Source: Mycolicibacterium goodii (lineage in GTDB: Bacteria > Actinomycetota > Actinomycetes > Mycobacteriales > Mycobacteriaceae). From it: a DNA stretch of 64,000 nt. The position numbers were made by a program, and so were the translations under genes. Below are positions 16,185 to 24,527 of the stretch, in pieces; the first letter of the stretch is position 1, and the number at the start of each line of letters is the position of its first letter. The stretch lies in NCBI RefSeq assembly GCF_001187505.1, contig NZ_CP012150.1, positions 4,712,001 through 4,776,000 on the forward strand, in the 5' to 3' direction. The notes below the pieces were generated by a model. The model was not told the DNA's origin. It made no database searches and was given only the letters and a program-made list of their open reading frames with translations.

Positions 16185-17084
16185 CTACCCCTGCGCCTCA
16201 CAGAGTTCCGCCGCGGTGACGCCGAGCGCCGCGCCCGCGTCGAAGCCCCATTTCTGCATGATGTCGGCGAACTCCTGACCTTGCTTGAACCCGTCGAGCA
16301 CCGCGTTGTACTCGGCGACGTCGTCTGTCTGGGACTGTTCGAAGGCGGCACCGGAGCCCGTGGCGGGTGCGTCTTCGATGGGTGCGGTGACGTCGAAGCG
16401 CTTGTTCACCTCGGCCATGCCCCGCAGCGACAGGCTGGGCAGCAGGAACGCATCGACGCGGCCTGCGGCAAGTGCCTCGACACCGCTGACGTTGTCGCGC
16501 ACGATCACCCGTTGTGACTGCGGCACTTTGGCGGCGATGAGGATTCCTTCCTCGAAGCCGCCCGGCAGCACGGCGACCTTGGTTGCGGGATTGTCGAGGA
16601 CGTCGCCGATGGTGGTGATGTTTCCGGGGTTTCCGGGTGGCACGGCGAAGGATTCGGTCGATACGATCACCGGCTCGGTGTAGGCCACCTCGGCGCATCG
16701 TGACTGCTTCATGAACAGGCCTGCAGCGATGACGTCGACCTGCCCCGACTTCAGCGACGGGATCATCGCGTCGTATTCGATTCTGGTGCCCCGGATGTCG
16801 TCGATTCCGAGCCGTTGTAACACCGCCCGCAGCACGTCGGGCTCGGCGCCGGTCACGGTGCCGTCCACTTCGAGCTTGGTGTAGGGCGGCTCGTTGAAGA
16901 CCGCGACGCGCAGGTAGCCCTGCCGCCGCCCGCGGTCCAGCACACTGCCTTTGGGTGCGCCGGTGCCGGGCTCGGTGAAGGTGCAGCCCGAGAGCTGGCC
17001 TGCCAATGGGAGTCCGACCGCCAGAACCCCGGCGCCACACAGCAATTGCCGCCTGGACAGGTCACGAGGCACTCGCGGCTCCAA
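16185..17084 (-). CDS. ehuB: Substrate-binding lipoprotein of ABC importer (EhuB-like)
   Basis: The protein has 299 residues from a TTG start (GTG 17072 is an alternative). The N-terminus has a twin-arginine motif (SRRQLL) followed by a lipobox-like LSGC, so it is probably a Tat-exported lipoprotein. The body is a SBP_bac_3 fold: YLRVAVFNEPPYTKL, then MIPSLKSGQVDVIAAGLFM and the YTEPV hinge. The phrase RCAEVAYTEPV resembles EhuB proteins that bind ectoine and hydroxyectoine, but amino-acid binding cannot be excluded. It is first in the operon, behind a clear promoter at 17154-17182. Import of compatible solutes would fit osmoprotection or carbon/nitrogen use. Confidence 0.82.
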   Translation of the reverse strand: MEPRVPRDLSRRQLLCGAGVLAVGLPLAGQLSGCTFTEPGTGAPKGSVLDRGRRQGYLRVAVFNEPPYTKLEVDGTVTGAEPDVLRAVLQRLGIDDIRGTRIEYDAMIPSLKSGQVDVIAAGLFMKQSRCAEVAYTEPVIVSTESFAVPPGNPGNITTIGDVLDNPATKVAVLPGGFEEGILIAAKVPQSQRVIVRDNVSGVEALAAGRVDAFLLPSLSLRGMAEVNKRFDVTAPIEDAPATGSGAAFEQSQTDDVAEYNAVLDGFKQGQEFADIMQKWGFDAGAALGVTAAELCEAQG

Positions 17085-17153
17085 TCATGGCCCCACTCGC
17101 GGGTGGCCAGGTGAATCGACGTGCGGACTTTCGACGGCTCGGATTGCTCGAAG

Positions 17154-17182
17154 AACCTAACGAGGGTCAGTAGGATTGTCAA
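17154..17182 (-). promoter_or_regulatory. Sigma-A-type promoter of the ABC importer operon
   Basis: On the minus strand a perfect -35 TTGACA (17182-17177) is followed after 17 nt by TAGGTT (17159-17154). Transcription would start near 17147, giving a leader of about 60 nt to the binding-protein start. The -35 element lies inside the end of the upstream small ORF. Confidence 0.6.
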
Positions 17183-17561
17183 CAATCATAACTGTCGTGG
17201 CGTCCCCGCATGGGTTTGCGGTATTCGCCACCGATCGGCGTAACCGGCGGGTCGCGGACGCTCGATGCGGGATTCGGATTAACCAGATCGAATCCAATTC
17301 ATCTGGCGTCGCTGTGTCGTTCAACGCCGCGTGGCCCCGCAGGAGAACATCCCGGTAGGCCGTCGCCGCGCAGATTGCGCCACTCACCAGCAACACGGCG
17401 CACATCAGCACCACCCGAAACTTTGGTCGCCGGCAGGTGGCCCCGTCGAACAGCGCTGCGGCGCAATGAGCTAACGCTGTCAGGGCGGCTATCGGCAGCA
17501 CCGCGGCAACAGCGAACGGCGGCACCGGTGGTGCCACGTGGCCGCCCCCGGATGAGGCCAT
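17157..17561 (-). CDS. Putative small membrane protein
   Basis: The frame encodes 134 residues with two hydrophobic stretches (about residues 15-38 and 50-70) separated by a basic loop, which suggests a two-TM protein. Codon usage is typical of the genome in the first half but weaker in the last 40 residues, and the end overlaps the importer promoter. No family is recognised. It could be a real but poorly conserved gene, or a chance frame; I rate it as uncertain. Confidence 0.4.
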   Translation of the reverse strand: MASSGGGHVAPPVPPFAVAAVLPIAALTALAHCAAALFDGATCRRPKFRVVLMCAVLLVSGAICAATAYRDVLLRGHAALNDTATPDELDSIWLIRIPHRASATRRLRRSVANTANPCGDATTVMIVDNPTDPR

Positions 17562-17756
17562 CCGGTCGGGTCAACGCCAACCGGGCGGGTAACGCCGACG
17601 GTCGCCGCGTCGATAAGACAGCGGGGGTGCACGTCTGATGCAGAAGTCCCGAGACCAGTCCTGAGGCCAGTCCCGAGGCAGGAATGCCGAAGACGCTGCG
17701 GTGCCGGAGATGGGGGATCGCCGGCGCCCGGGTCCGGAACATCAGGAGAGATGGTG

Positions 17757-18254
17757 ATGACTGTGATGACAATGACGACGAAGCTCGTGGCGGCGGCCCT
17801 GACGGTCGGTGCGCTGGGCTTCGGCGCCACGGCCTTCGGTACGCCGGTCGCGTCGGCGGCCCCGGCGGTCCCGGCACCGCTGAAACCGGGACACGGCGAC
17901 GACGGCTGCTTCCCGTTCTGCGACCGCGGACCCGGCAGGCACGACGACCGCGGGCCCGGCAGACACGACGACCGCGGACCCGACAGGCACGACGCCGGTG
18001 GACCGCGTGGCCACTGGGACGACAAAGGCCCGTGGTGGGCCGGCAACCGCCACGACTGGTGGGACGACCGGCAGGGCCCGCCGCCGTGGGGCTGGGGACC
18101 GCCGCCGCCCGTGCACTGGAACGGCGGACCGCTGCCACCGACGATCAACTACTGGGGATACAACCTGAACCCGGTGTGGGACAACGGGTTCCGCCAGTGG
18201 GGTGTGTGGCTGTTCGGCATCTGGATCCCGATCTTCGGGGTGGGGTTCAACTGA
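17757..18254 (+). CDS. Secreted Trp/Pro/Gly-rich protein with RGPGRHDD repeats
   Basis: The protein has 165 residues from ATG 17757, chosen because AGGAG at 17744-17748 is correctly spaced; ATG 17751 is too close to it. A signal peptide ends near AASA-A (about residue 35). The mature part has four imperfect copies of RGPGRHDD (about 60-90), then a tryptophan- and proline-rich domain ending GIWIPIFGVGFN. Two cysteines flank a CFPFC segment. Such composition suggests an exported cell-wall-associated protein. No function is known to me. Confidence 0.75.
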   Translation: MTVMTMTTKLVAAALTVGALGFGATAFGTPVASAAPAVPAPLKPGHGDDGCFPFCDRGPGRHDDRGPGRHDDRGPDRHDAGGPRGHWDDKGPWWAGNRHDWWDDRQGPPPWGWGPPPPVHWNGGPLPPTINYWGYNLNPVWDNGFRQWGVWLFGIWIPIFGVGFN

Positions 18255-18289
18255 GCCGGATCGGCCGGTAGCCGTCTGATCCGTCAGGT

Positions 18290-18324
18290 CGGGCACAACG
18301 CGGGTCCATTGCGCGTTGTGCCCG
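18290..18324. repeat. Strong inverted repeat abutting a start codon
   Basis: cgggcacaacgcg (18290-18302) and cgcgttgtgcccg (18312-18324) are exact 13-bp inverted arms with a 9-nt loop. The repeat lies 36 bp after the secreted protein stop and ends 2 nt before ATG 18327. It may be an intrinsic terminator without T-run or an operator; it would bury any ribosome site of the downstream gene. Confidence 0.7.
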
Positions 18325-18326
18325 GC

Positions 18327-19223
18327 ATGACATCGATCCAGGGGAAAGTACGGTTCGGGGTGGGCCTCGGAGCGGACACCACGCCCGAGGACCTGCCCGG
18401 CATCGTCGACCATCTGGAGCGCAGCGGAGCCGACTCCGTCTGGTTCAGTGAACTGGTCTACAGCCCCGCGGTCGACCCGTTCATCGGGATGGCGTACACG
18501 CTGTCGCGCACCACGCGTCTGAAGGCGGGCACCTCGGTGGCCATCCTGCCGGGGCGCCATCCGGTCCTGGTGGCCAAGCAGGTGGCCTCCCTGGCAGCAC
18601 TCGCACCAAGGCGGGTGCTGCCGGTGTTCGGCCTGCACTCGGCGCTGCCCGCCGAACGCGACGTGTTCACCGTGCCGCCGGGGCGGCGCGGGGCGGTGTT
18701 CGACGAATCCCTGGAACTGCTGCGTGCCGTCCTGCGTGAGCGTGACGTGTCGTTCGACGGCGAATTCTTCACGGTCCGCTCCGCCGACGTGCAACCGGTG
18801 CCGACCCGTCCGGTCGACATCTGGCTGGGCGGGTCCGGACCCGTGGCGCTGGCCCGGATCGGACGTCTGGCCGACGGGTGGCTCGGCAGCTTCCTCACCC
18901 CGGCGGAGGCGGCCGAGGCGCGTCGACAGATCGAACGTGCGGCCGATGCGGCGGGCCGGGAGATCGAACCCGATCACTACGGCATCAGCCTCGCGGTGGC
19001 GGCCGGTGAGATCCCCGACGACCTCTACGACATGGCCCGCAGGCGCAGGCCCGACGTCGACCCGACCGAGTTGATCGCGGCGGACTGGCCCACGTTGCAC
19101 CGCAGGCTCGACGACTATCTGAAGGCCGGCATCACCAAGTTCGTCGTCCGGGCGGTGGGACCCGGTGACCGGGCGGCGTTTCTGGAACGCTTCGTCGGGG
19201 AACTGTTGCCTCGGCAGAACTGA
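18327..19223 (+). CDS. LLM-class (F420-dependent-type) oxidoreductase
   Basis: The protein has 298 residues with the luciferase-like (beta/alpha)8 barrel pattern: FGVGLG at the N-terminus, DSVWFSELVYSPAVDP near residue 40, LKAGTSVAILPGRHPVLVAK near 72, and the C-terminal PVDIWLGGSGPVALARIGRLADGWLGS. These features fit coenzyme F420-binding members common in mycobacteria. The substrate is unknown. A large inverted repeat sits immediately before the start, leaving no room for a normal ribosome site, so leaderless translation from ATG 18327 is possible. Confidence 0.88.
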   Translation: MTSIQGKVRFGVGLGADTTPEDLPGIVDHLERSGADSVWFSELVYSPAVDPFIGMAYTLSRTTRLKAGTSVAILPGRHPVLVAKQVASLAALAPRRVLPVFGLHSALPAERDVFTVPPGRRGAVFDESLELLRAVLRERDVSFDGEFFTVRSADVQPVPTRPVDIWLGGSGPVALARIGRLADGWLGSFLTPAEAAEARRQIERAADAAGREIEPDHYGISLAVAAGEIPDDLYDMARRRRPDVDPTELIAADWPTLHRRLDDYLKAGITKFVVRAVGPGDRAAFLERFVGELLPRQN

Positions 19224-19335
19224 ACCGCGCACCGATGCGGCGCGTTTCGCCCGGTTGAACCGCTCGGTTCCTACCGTCGTGCTAGAGGGTGTGCGTACCG
19301 CACGCGCGCGCAACCCTGAGCGAGGAGATGGCGAG

Positions 19336-19866
19336 ATGAAGATCCGGTTCCGGCGGTCGGGTGGATCGGCCGCATCGAGCGTGACGGGTGCCGTGTCGGC
19401 CGTGCTTAGCGCGGTGGTTCTGGTGGCCGCGCTGGTGTTCGCGCCGCAGGCGGTCGCCGACGACCGCCTGCAGTTCACCGGCACGACCCTCTCCGGCGCG
19501 CCGTTCGACGGTTCGAGCCTGGCCGGTAAACCCGCGGTGCTGTGGTTCTGGACGCCGTGGTGCCCGTTCTGCAACGCCGAGGCGCCATCGGTCAGCCAGG
19601 TCGCGGCGGCCAACCCGCAGGTCACCTTCGTCGGCGTGGCGGCCCGCTCCGACGTCGCCGAGATGCAGGGCTTCGTCGACAAGTACCACCTGAACTTCAC
19701 CAACCTCAACGACGCCGACGGTTCGATCTGGGCGCGCTACAACGTGCCATGGCAGCCGGCGTACGTCTTCTACCGCGCCGACGGATCCTCGACGTTCGTC
19801 AACAACCCGACATCGGCCATGCCCAGGCAGGAGTTGTCCGACCGGGTCGCGGCCCTGAACAGCTGA
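19336..19866 (+). CDS. Secreted thioredoxin-like protein (Mpt53/DsbE-like)
   Basis: The 176-residue protein starts at ATG 19336 with a GAGGAG ribosome site. It has an N-terminal signal peptide ending near AVADDRL (about residue 42), then a thioredoxin fold with the active site WCPFC and a cis-proline region (NVPWQPAYVF). It should catalyse disulfide formation in exported proteins, as M. tuberculosis Mpt53 does. It is followed 6 bp later by a CcdA-like membrane protein, the usual partner for electron transfer across the membrane, so the pair is a complete extracytoplasmic thiol-redox module. Confidence 0.9.
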   Translation: MKIRFRRSGGSAASSVTGAVSAVLSAVVLVAALVFAPQAVADDRLQFTGTTLSGAPFDGSSLAGKPAVLWFWTPWCPFCNAEAPSVSQVAAANPQVTFVGVAARSDVAEMQGFVDKYHLNFTNLNDADGSIWARYNVPWQPAYVFYRADGSSTFVNNPTSAMPRQELSDRVAALNS

Positions 19867-19872
19867 TCGTCC

Positions 19873-20784
19873 GTGCCGCAGGACCTCCTGGGTCTGGCGT
19901 TCGGCGCCGGTCTGGTCGCGGCGCTGAACCCGTGCGGGTTCGCGCTGCTGCCCGGTTATCTCGCGCTGGTGGTCCGCGGTGAGAACTCCGCGGAGGAGAA
20001 GCGGCCCGCGGGGCGGGCCCTGGCCCGCGCGGCGCTGGCCACCGTCGCGATGGCGGCCGGGTTCGTCGCGGTGTTCGGCACCTTCTCCGCGCTGACGGTG
20101 GCCGCCGCGAACACCGTGCAGCGCTACCTGCCGTATCTCACGGTCGTGATCGGCGCGATCCTGGTGTGCATCGGCATCTGGCTGCTCGCGGGCCGCCATC
20201 TCGGTGTGCTGATACCGAACTCGCTGTCCGACAACCCTCGTTGGGCACCGACCGCGCGCATGGGCTCGATGCTCGGGTACGGCGTCGGTTATGCGCTGGC
20301 GTCCTTGTCGTGCACGATCGGGCCGTTCCTGGCGGTCACCGGGGCCGGGTTGCGATCGGCCACGCCGCTGCACGGAGTGGGCGTATTCGCCGCGTACGCA
20401 GCAGGATTCACGCTCGTCGTCGGTGTCCTGGCGGCTGCCACCGCCATGGCCCGAACGGTCGTCATCGACCGGATGCGCCGGATCCTGCCGTACGCCAACA
20501 GGATCAGCGGGTTACTGCTGATCCTCGTCGGCTCCTACGTCGGCTACTACGGGCTGTACGAGGTGCGGCTGTTCGGCGGCAGCGGCGATCCCTACGACCC
20601 GGTGATCGCGGCCGCGGGCCGGGTTCAGGGCACGCTGGCCGGTTGGGTGCATCAGCATGGTGCCCTGCCGTGGCTGATCGGGCTGCTGGTGCTGATCGGT
20701 GCCGGTGTGCTCTGGCGCGGTGCCGTCAGGATTTCCGCGAGACGGTCACCCGCACGTCCGGCCACGGTGGACGACGCACCATAG
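19873..20784 (+). CDS. CcdA-like cytochrome c biogenesis/thiol-disulfide transmembrane protein
   Basis: The protein has 303 residues and about seven hydrophobic segments. The N-terminal GLVAALNPCGFALLPGYLAL motif and the later LASLSCTIGPFLAV carry the two conserved cysteines (about C22 and C143) of the DsbD-beta/CcdA family, which passes electrons from cytosolic thioredoxin outward. The start is GTG 19873, 6 bp after the Mpt53-like stop. The last 59 bp overlap the convergent GerW-like gene. Confidence 0.88.
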   Translation: MPQDLLGLAFGAGLVAALNPCGFALLPGYLALVVRGENSAEEKRPAGRALARAALATVAMAAGFVAVFGTFSALTVAAANTVQRYLPYLTVVIGAILVCIGIWLLAGRHLGVLIPNSLSDNPRWAPTARMGSMLGYGVGYALASLSCTIGPFLAVTGAGLRSATPLHGVGVFAAYAAGFTLVVGVLAAATAMARTVVIDRMRRILPYANRISGLLLILVGSYVGYYGLYEVRLFGGSGDPYDPVIAAAGRVQGTLAGWVHQHGALPWLIGLLVLIGAGVLWRGAVRISARRSPARPATVDDAP

Positions 20785-21076
20785 CGGCCGTGGCGAGGGT
20801 GGCCGCCACAAGCCCGATCAGTTCGCCGAGCAACGCGATTCGCGTCGAGTCGACCGCGGGCGCCCACACCGGTTTGCCGTCCTTGATCACGAACACCCCG
20901 GCCGGTCGGGTTCCGCGACGCCCCACCTTGCTGGCGGGGATCACGGTGGCCCCGTCCGGCGTCACGTACGGCTCGCCGAACACAGTGTCGGACTCTTCGG
21001 TCAATCGGTCGAGGGCATCGGGTATCCGCACCGCATCCGGCTCCGTGTTCGTCTTGTTGGGTGGCACGTCTCTCAC
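20726..21076 (-). CDS. GerW/YtfJ-like protein
   Basis: The 116-residue product begins at a GTG that overlaps the stop of the upstream small gene (GTGA), which implies coupling. The sequence VFGEPYVTPDGATVIPASKV followed by GVFVIKDGKPVWAPAVD matches the GerW (sporulation protein YtfJ) family, and it ends with a hydrophobic helix (about residues 80-100). Mycobacteria do not form spores, so the role is unknown; homologues occur widely in actinobacteria. The 3' end overlaps the CcdA-like gene. Confidence 0.7.
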   Translation of the reverse strand: MRDVPPNKTNTEPDAVRIPDALDRLTEESDTVFGEPYVTPDGATVIPASKVGRRGTRPAGVFVIKDGKPVWAPAVDSTRIALLGELIGLVAATLATAAMVRRPPWPDVRVTVSRKS

Positions 21077-21294
21077 CGGTCGAGTTCGAGGTCGTCGTCG
21101 ACCGGCACCGCGATGGCCTGCTCGAGGAGGTCGGCCTCGTTGGCGTCGGGTTGGGTCGAAACCCGCAGCTGCACGTCGGCGAGTGCGGCGTCGAAGTTTG
21201 CCTCGTCGTCGTCCACCCGGACCGGTCGTAGCTGGTCCACGGCATCGGCCTCGGGTGCGAAATCGTCGAATGGGCGGTCGCTGGCTTGCGTCAT
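21073..21294 (-). CDS. Small acidic hypothetical protein coupled to GerW-like gene
   Basis: It encodes 73 residues from ATG 21294, with an AAAGGGA ribosome site. The protein is strongly acidic (many Asp/Glu, ending DDDLELDR) and has no hydrophobic segment. Its stop overlaps the GerW-like start, so both are made together; a partner or chaperone role for GerW is a guess. Confidence 0.65.
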   Translation of the reverse strand: MTQASDRPFDDFAPEADAVDQLRPVRVDDDEANFDAALADVQLRVSTQPDANEADLLEQAIAVPVDDDLELDR

Positions 21295-21468
21295 GATCGT
21301 CCCTTTCTGCGCGAACGGCGTCGGCACCGTCGATTGTGCTCCCGGCAAACAGGGGATTCAATGTTCACAGGTCCATGGGGTATCGTCCGGGCATCGCGCA
21401 GTTGACGGGGGATGTTCCAGTTTGTGGGAACGCCGTGAACAAGCACCTTCGACTCACCAAAGGCTCCC

Positions 21469-22353
21469 GTGTCCAGAAAGACCAGAGAAGACGTGGCGCT
21501 GCAGCCGCACTTCGAGGACGTCCAGTCCCACTACGACCTGTCGGATGAGTTCTTCAAGCTCTTCCTCGACCCGACCCAGACCTACAGCTGTGCCTACTTC
21601 GAACGCGACGACATGACGCTCGAAGAGGCCCAGCTCGCGAAGATCGACCTGTCGCTGGGCAAGCTCGGACTCCGCCCCGGAATGAAACTGCTCGACATCG
21701 GCTGCGGCTGGGGTGCGACGTTGCGGCGCGCCCTGGACCGCTACGACGTCGACGTCGTCGGGCTGACACTGAGCAAGAACCAGCAGGCGCACGTCGAGCG
21801 TTCGTTCGCCGAGCTGGACACCGAGCGGTCCCGCCGTGTGCTGCTGCAGGGCTGGGAACAGTTCGGTGAACCCGTGGACCGGATCGTCTCGATCGGCGCC
21901 TTCGAACACTTCGGCGCCGACCGCTACGACGAGTTCTTCCGGATGGCCCACACCGCGCTGCCCGCCGACGGGGCGATGCTGCTGCACACCATCGTGAAAC
22001 CCAGCGGCGAGGAGATGGCCGAGCGCGGGCTCCCGCTGACCATGCGCAAGCTGCGGTTTTTCAAGTTCATCATGGACGAGATCTTCCCGGGCGGAGAGTT
22101 GCCCTACGTCGCACAGGTCGAGGACCATGCACAGCGCGCCGGGTTCCGGGTGGAGCGCGTCCAGTCGCTGCGACCCCACTATGCGAAGACGCTCGACATC
22201 TGGGCCGAGACGTTGCGCGGCCGCAGAGACGAGGCGATCGCGGTGCAGTCCGAAGAGGTGTACGAGCGCTACATGCGTTACCTCACCGGATGCGCCGACC
22301 TGTTCCGTGAGGGGTACACCGACGTCTGCCAGTTCACCCTGGTCAAGGCTTAA
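21469..22353 (+). CDS. Mycolic acid methyltransferase / cyclopropane-fatty-acid synthase family
   Basis: The protein has 294 residues. It opens with the family segment PHFEDVQSHYDLSDEFFKLF, then the SAM-binding motif LLDIGCGWGATL (about 69-80) and the active-site region SIGAFEHFG (about 142-150). Members (CmaA, MmaA, PcaA, UmaA) add cyclopropane or methyl groups to mycolic-acid double bonds using SAM, in the cytosol at the membrane. Which mycolate position is modified cannot be told. The start is GTG 21469; a second GTG 24 bp later is possible. It diverges from the small acidic gene. Confidence 0.93.
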   Translation: MSRKTREDVALQPHFEDVQSHYDLSDEFFKLFLDPTQTYSCAYFERDDMTLEEAQLAKIDLSLGKLGLRPGMKLLDIGCGWGATLRRALDRYDVDVVGLTLSKNQQAHVERSFAELDTERSRRVLLQGWEQFGEPVDRIVSIGAFEHFGADRYDEFFRMAHTALPADGAMLLHTIVKPSGEEMAERGLPLTMRKLRFFKFIMDEIFPGGELPYVAQVEDHAQRAGFRVERVQSLRPHYAKTLDIWAETLRGRRDEAIAVQSEEVYERYMRYLTGCADLFREGYTDVCQFTLVKA

Positions 22354-22601
22354 CGCCGGCTCAGTTTCCGCCACAACCGCAGCGGCAGCAGGCCGAGCAA
22401 CGGTGCGCGCTCACCAATGGTGTCGGTGTCGCGCTTGTTGAACGCGGCCGCGAACCGCTGCGCGTCGGCCGCTTCGGCGTAGTCCTTGGCGCCCCGGGCC
22501 CCACCGCACCGGGCACATTCCCACCGCATGGTCCGACCGTCGGCCCGGAATGTCGGGTCGTGCCCGAACACCCGGCAGGCCAGGGGCGTCGCCTCGGTCA
22601 C
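22350..22601 (-). CDS. Small zinc-ribbon-like protein
   Basis: The 83-residue protein contains C-x-x-C (CARCGG, about residues 29-32) and an earlier cysteine (C9). This suggests a small metal-binding or structural Cys motif, followed by a basic tail. The start overlaps the stop of the MFS gene by 4 bp (ATGA), so it is co-translated with it, and its end overlaps the methyltransferase end by 4 bp. No function is recognised. Confidence 0.7.
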   Translation of the reverse strand: MTEATPLACRVFGHDPTFRADGRTMRWECARCGGARGAKDYAEAADAQRFAAAFNKRDTDTIGERAPLLGLLPLRLWRKLSRR

Positions 22602-24460
22602 TGCTTCGACGTCCCCGGCTCGGCCATCCCGCTCGGGGGACCGAGACGTCCCCGCGACCGTCGGCTGATCCGGTTCTCCGCCAACGCTTCCCGCAGCGCC
22701 TTGCGGAACTCGCCGGGACCCCAGTAGCGGGCACCGACCGCCCGGTGCACCTCACGAATCGTCATCGGGTCATTCTCGGCCACGGCCCGCGCGATCGAAT
22801 CGATTTCGTGGTCCAGCGCCGACTCCGAGGCGCCCGGCATGGGCGCCTCGCGCCACGCACCTTCCCATCCCGGCGGCGGCCCCGGCCGGTACCGCCGCGC
22901 CCTGGTCTGCGCGGCCCGCAGGCGCTCGGCCCGCGCGGCGATGCGGGCCTCGCGTTCGGCGCGTGCCCGCTCGCGTTCGGCGTCGCGCTGCTGCTCGCCG
23001 GCCGTCTCGCCCTGGCCCTCGTCGGCGGTGAGCGGCATCGCGAGATCCTCGAGTTTCTGCCCCTCGGCCTTGACCCCGAAAATCAGCTCGACCACGCCGC
23101 CGACGGCCATCACCGCGGCGCCGATCAGGAACGACACCGCGACCTGGCCCCGCTCGCCGGACTCGATGAGCTGACCGAACAGCAGGGGACCGGTGATGCC
23201 GCCGACGGCGGTGCCGACCGCGTAGAAGAACGCGATGGCCAGCGCGCGCGTCTCCATCGGGAAGATCTCGCTGACGGTCAGGTACGCCGCACTCGCACCG
23301 GACGACGCGAGGAAGAAGCACACCCCGAGCACCAGCATGAACATCCACACGCCGCCGGTCTCGGAGACGAACAGGACCGTCAGACCGACCGCGACCGCGG
23401 CCGACCCCAGATAGGCCAGCGAGATCATCGCCTTGCGGCCGACGGTGTCGAACAGCCTGCCGAGCAGTATCGGTCCGGCGAAATTGCTCAAGGCCCACAC
23501 CGCGTAGAACATCGGCACCACACCGGACGCGACGTCGAAGAAGTTGCTCAGCAGGGTGCCGAGGTTGAAGGTGAACGCGTTGTAGAGGAACGCCTGCCCG
23601 ATGAACAGCGCCAGCCCCAGCACCGCCCGCTTCGGATACTTGGTGAACGCGACCTTGGCGATCTCCACGAACGAGATCGACTCGCGCTGACGGATCCGCA
23701 GCGACCCCTCCGCCTCATCCAGGGTCTGCCCGGTGCTGCGCTCCACCTCGCGCTCGATCTCGCCGACCACACGTTCGGCCTCGTCTTCCCGGCCGTGGAT
23801 GAACAACCATCGCGGACTCTCCGGCACATGGCGTCGCACCACGAGCACCACGAGACCGAAGACCGCGCCGATACCGAACGCCAACCGCCAGCCGATGTCG
23901 GCCGGGAAGATCGCGGTGTTCAGCAGCAGCAGCGCGCCAACGGCGCCACCTGCGGCACCGAGCCAGTAGGAGCCGTTGATGATGAGGTCGACGCGCCCGC
24001 GCACCCGCGCCGGGATGAGTTCGTCGATCGCGGAGTTGATCGCCGCGTACTCGCCGCCTATACCGGCTCCGGTGAAGAAGCGGCAGATGAAGAAGAACCA
24101 CGGCGCGAACGCGAAAGCTGTTGCGACAGTGGCGACGAGGTAAACAACGAGGGTGAGGATGAACAACTTCTTGCGGCCGAACCGGTCGGTGAGCTGACCG
24201 AAGAACAACGCGCCGAGACAGGCGCCGGTGATGTAGATCGCTGCGGCCATGCCGATCTCGCCCGCGGTCATCTCGATCCCGCTGCCGCTCTCGGTGAGCC
24301 GGGACGCGACATTGCCGACCATGGTGACTTCCAGGCCGTCGAGGATCCACACCCCGCCAAGGCCGAGCACCACACGCCAGTGGAACCGCGACCACGGCAA
24401 CCGGTCCAACCGGCTCGGCACCTGTGTGGTGATGGTGCCGGTCTGCACCCCTGAACTCAT
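22598..24460 (-). CDS. MFS transporter (sugar-porter/aromatic acid type) with C-terminal coiled-coil and helical domain
   Basis: The protein has 620 residues. The N-terminal two thirds is a 12-TM MFS transporter with motif A GQLTDRFGRKK (about residues 88-98) and a mid-protein RLFDTVGRKAM repeat of it. After about residue 485 a highly charged, Arg/Glu-rich helical stretch (GEQQRDAERERARAEREAR) follows, then a globular tail of about 80 residues containing TIREVHRAVGARYWGPGEFR, which looks like a winged-helix. The transported compound is unknown. The coupled zinc-ribbon-like gene may be an accessory. It is the second transporter in this window with a cytosolic add-on domain. Confidence 0.88.
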   Translation of the reverse strand: MSSGVQTGTITTQVPSRLDRLPWSRFHWRVVLGLGGVWILDGLEVTMVGNVASRLTESGSGIEMTAGEIGMAAAIYITGACLGALFFGQLTDRFGRKKLFILTLVVYLVATVATAFAFAPWFFFICRFFTGAGIGGEYAAINSAIDELIPARVRGRVDLIINGSYWLGAAGGAVGALLLLNTAIFPADIGWRLAFGIGAVFGLVVLVVRRHVPESPRWLFIHGREDEAERVVGEIEREVERSTGQTLDEAEGSLRIRQRESISFVEIAKVAFTKYPKRAVLGLALFIGQAFLYNAFTFNLGTLLSNFFDVASGVVPMFYAVWALSNFAGPILLGRLFDTVGRKAMISLAYLGSAAVAVGLTVLFVSETGGVWMFMLVLGVCFFLASSGASAAYLTVSEIFPMETRALAIAFFYAVGTAVGGITGPLLFGQLIESGERGQVAVSFLIGAAVMAVGGVVELIFGVKAEGQKLEDLAMPLTADEGQGETAGEQQRDAERERARAEREARIAARAERLRAAQTRARRYRPGPPPGWEGAWREAPMPGASESALDHEIDSIARAVAENDPMTIREVHRAVGARYWGPGEFRKALREALAENRISRRSRGRLGPPSGMAEPGTSKQ

Positions 24461-24527
24461 CGGCTGCCTCCTCGCCCGTGACGAATCGGCCTACGGAGTA
24501 CCCGAACTGAGACGGTCTATGCATCCG

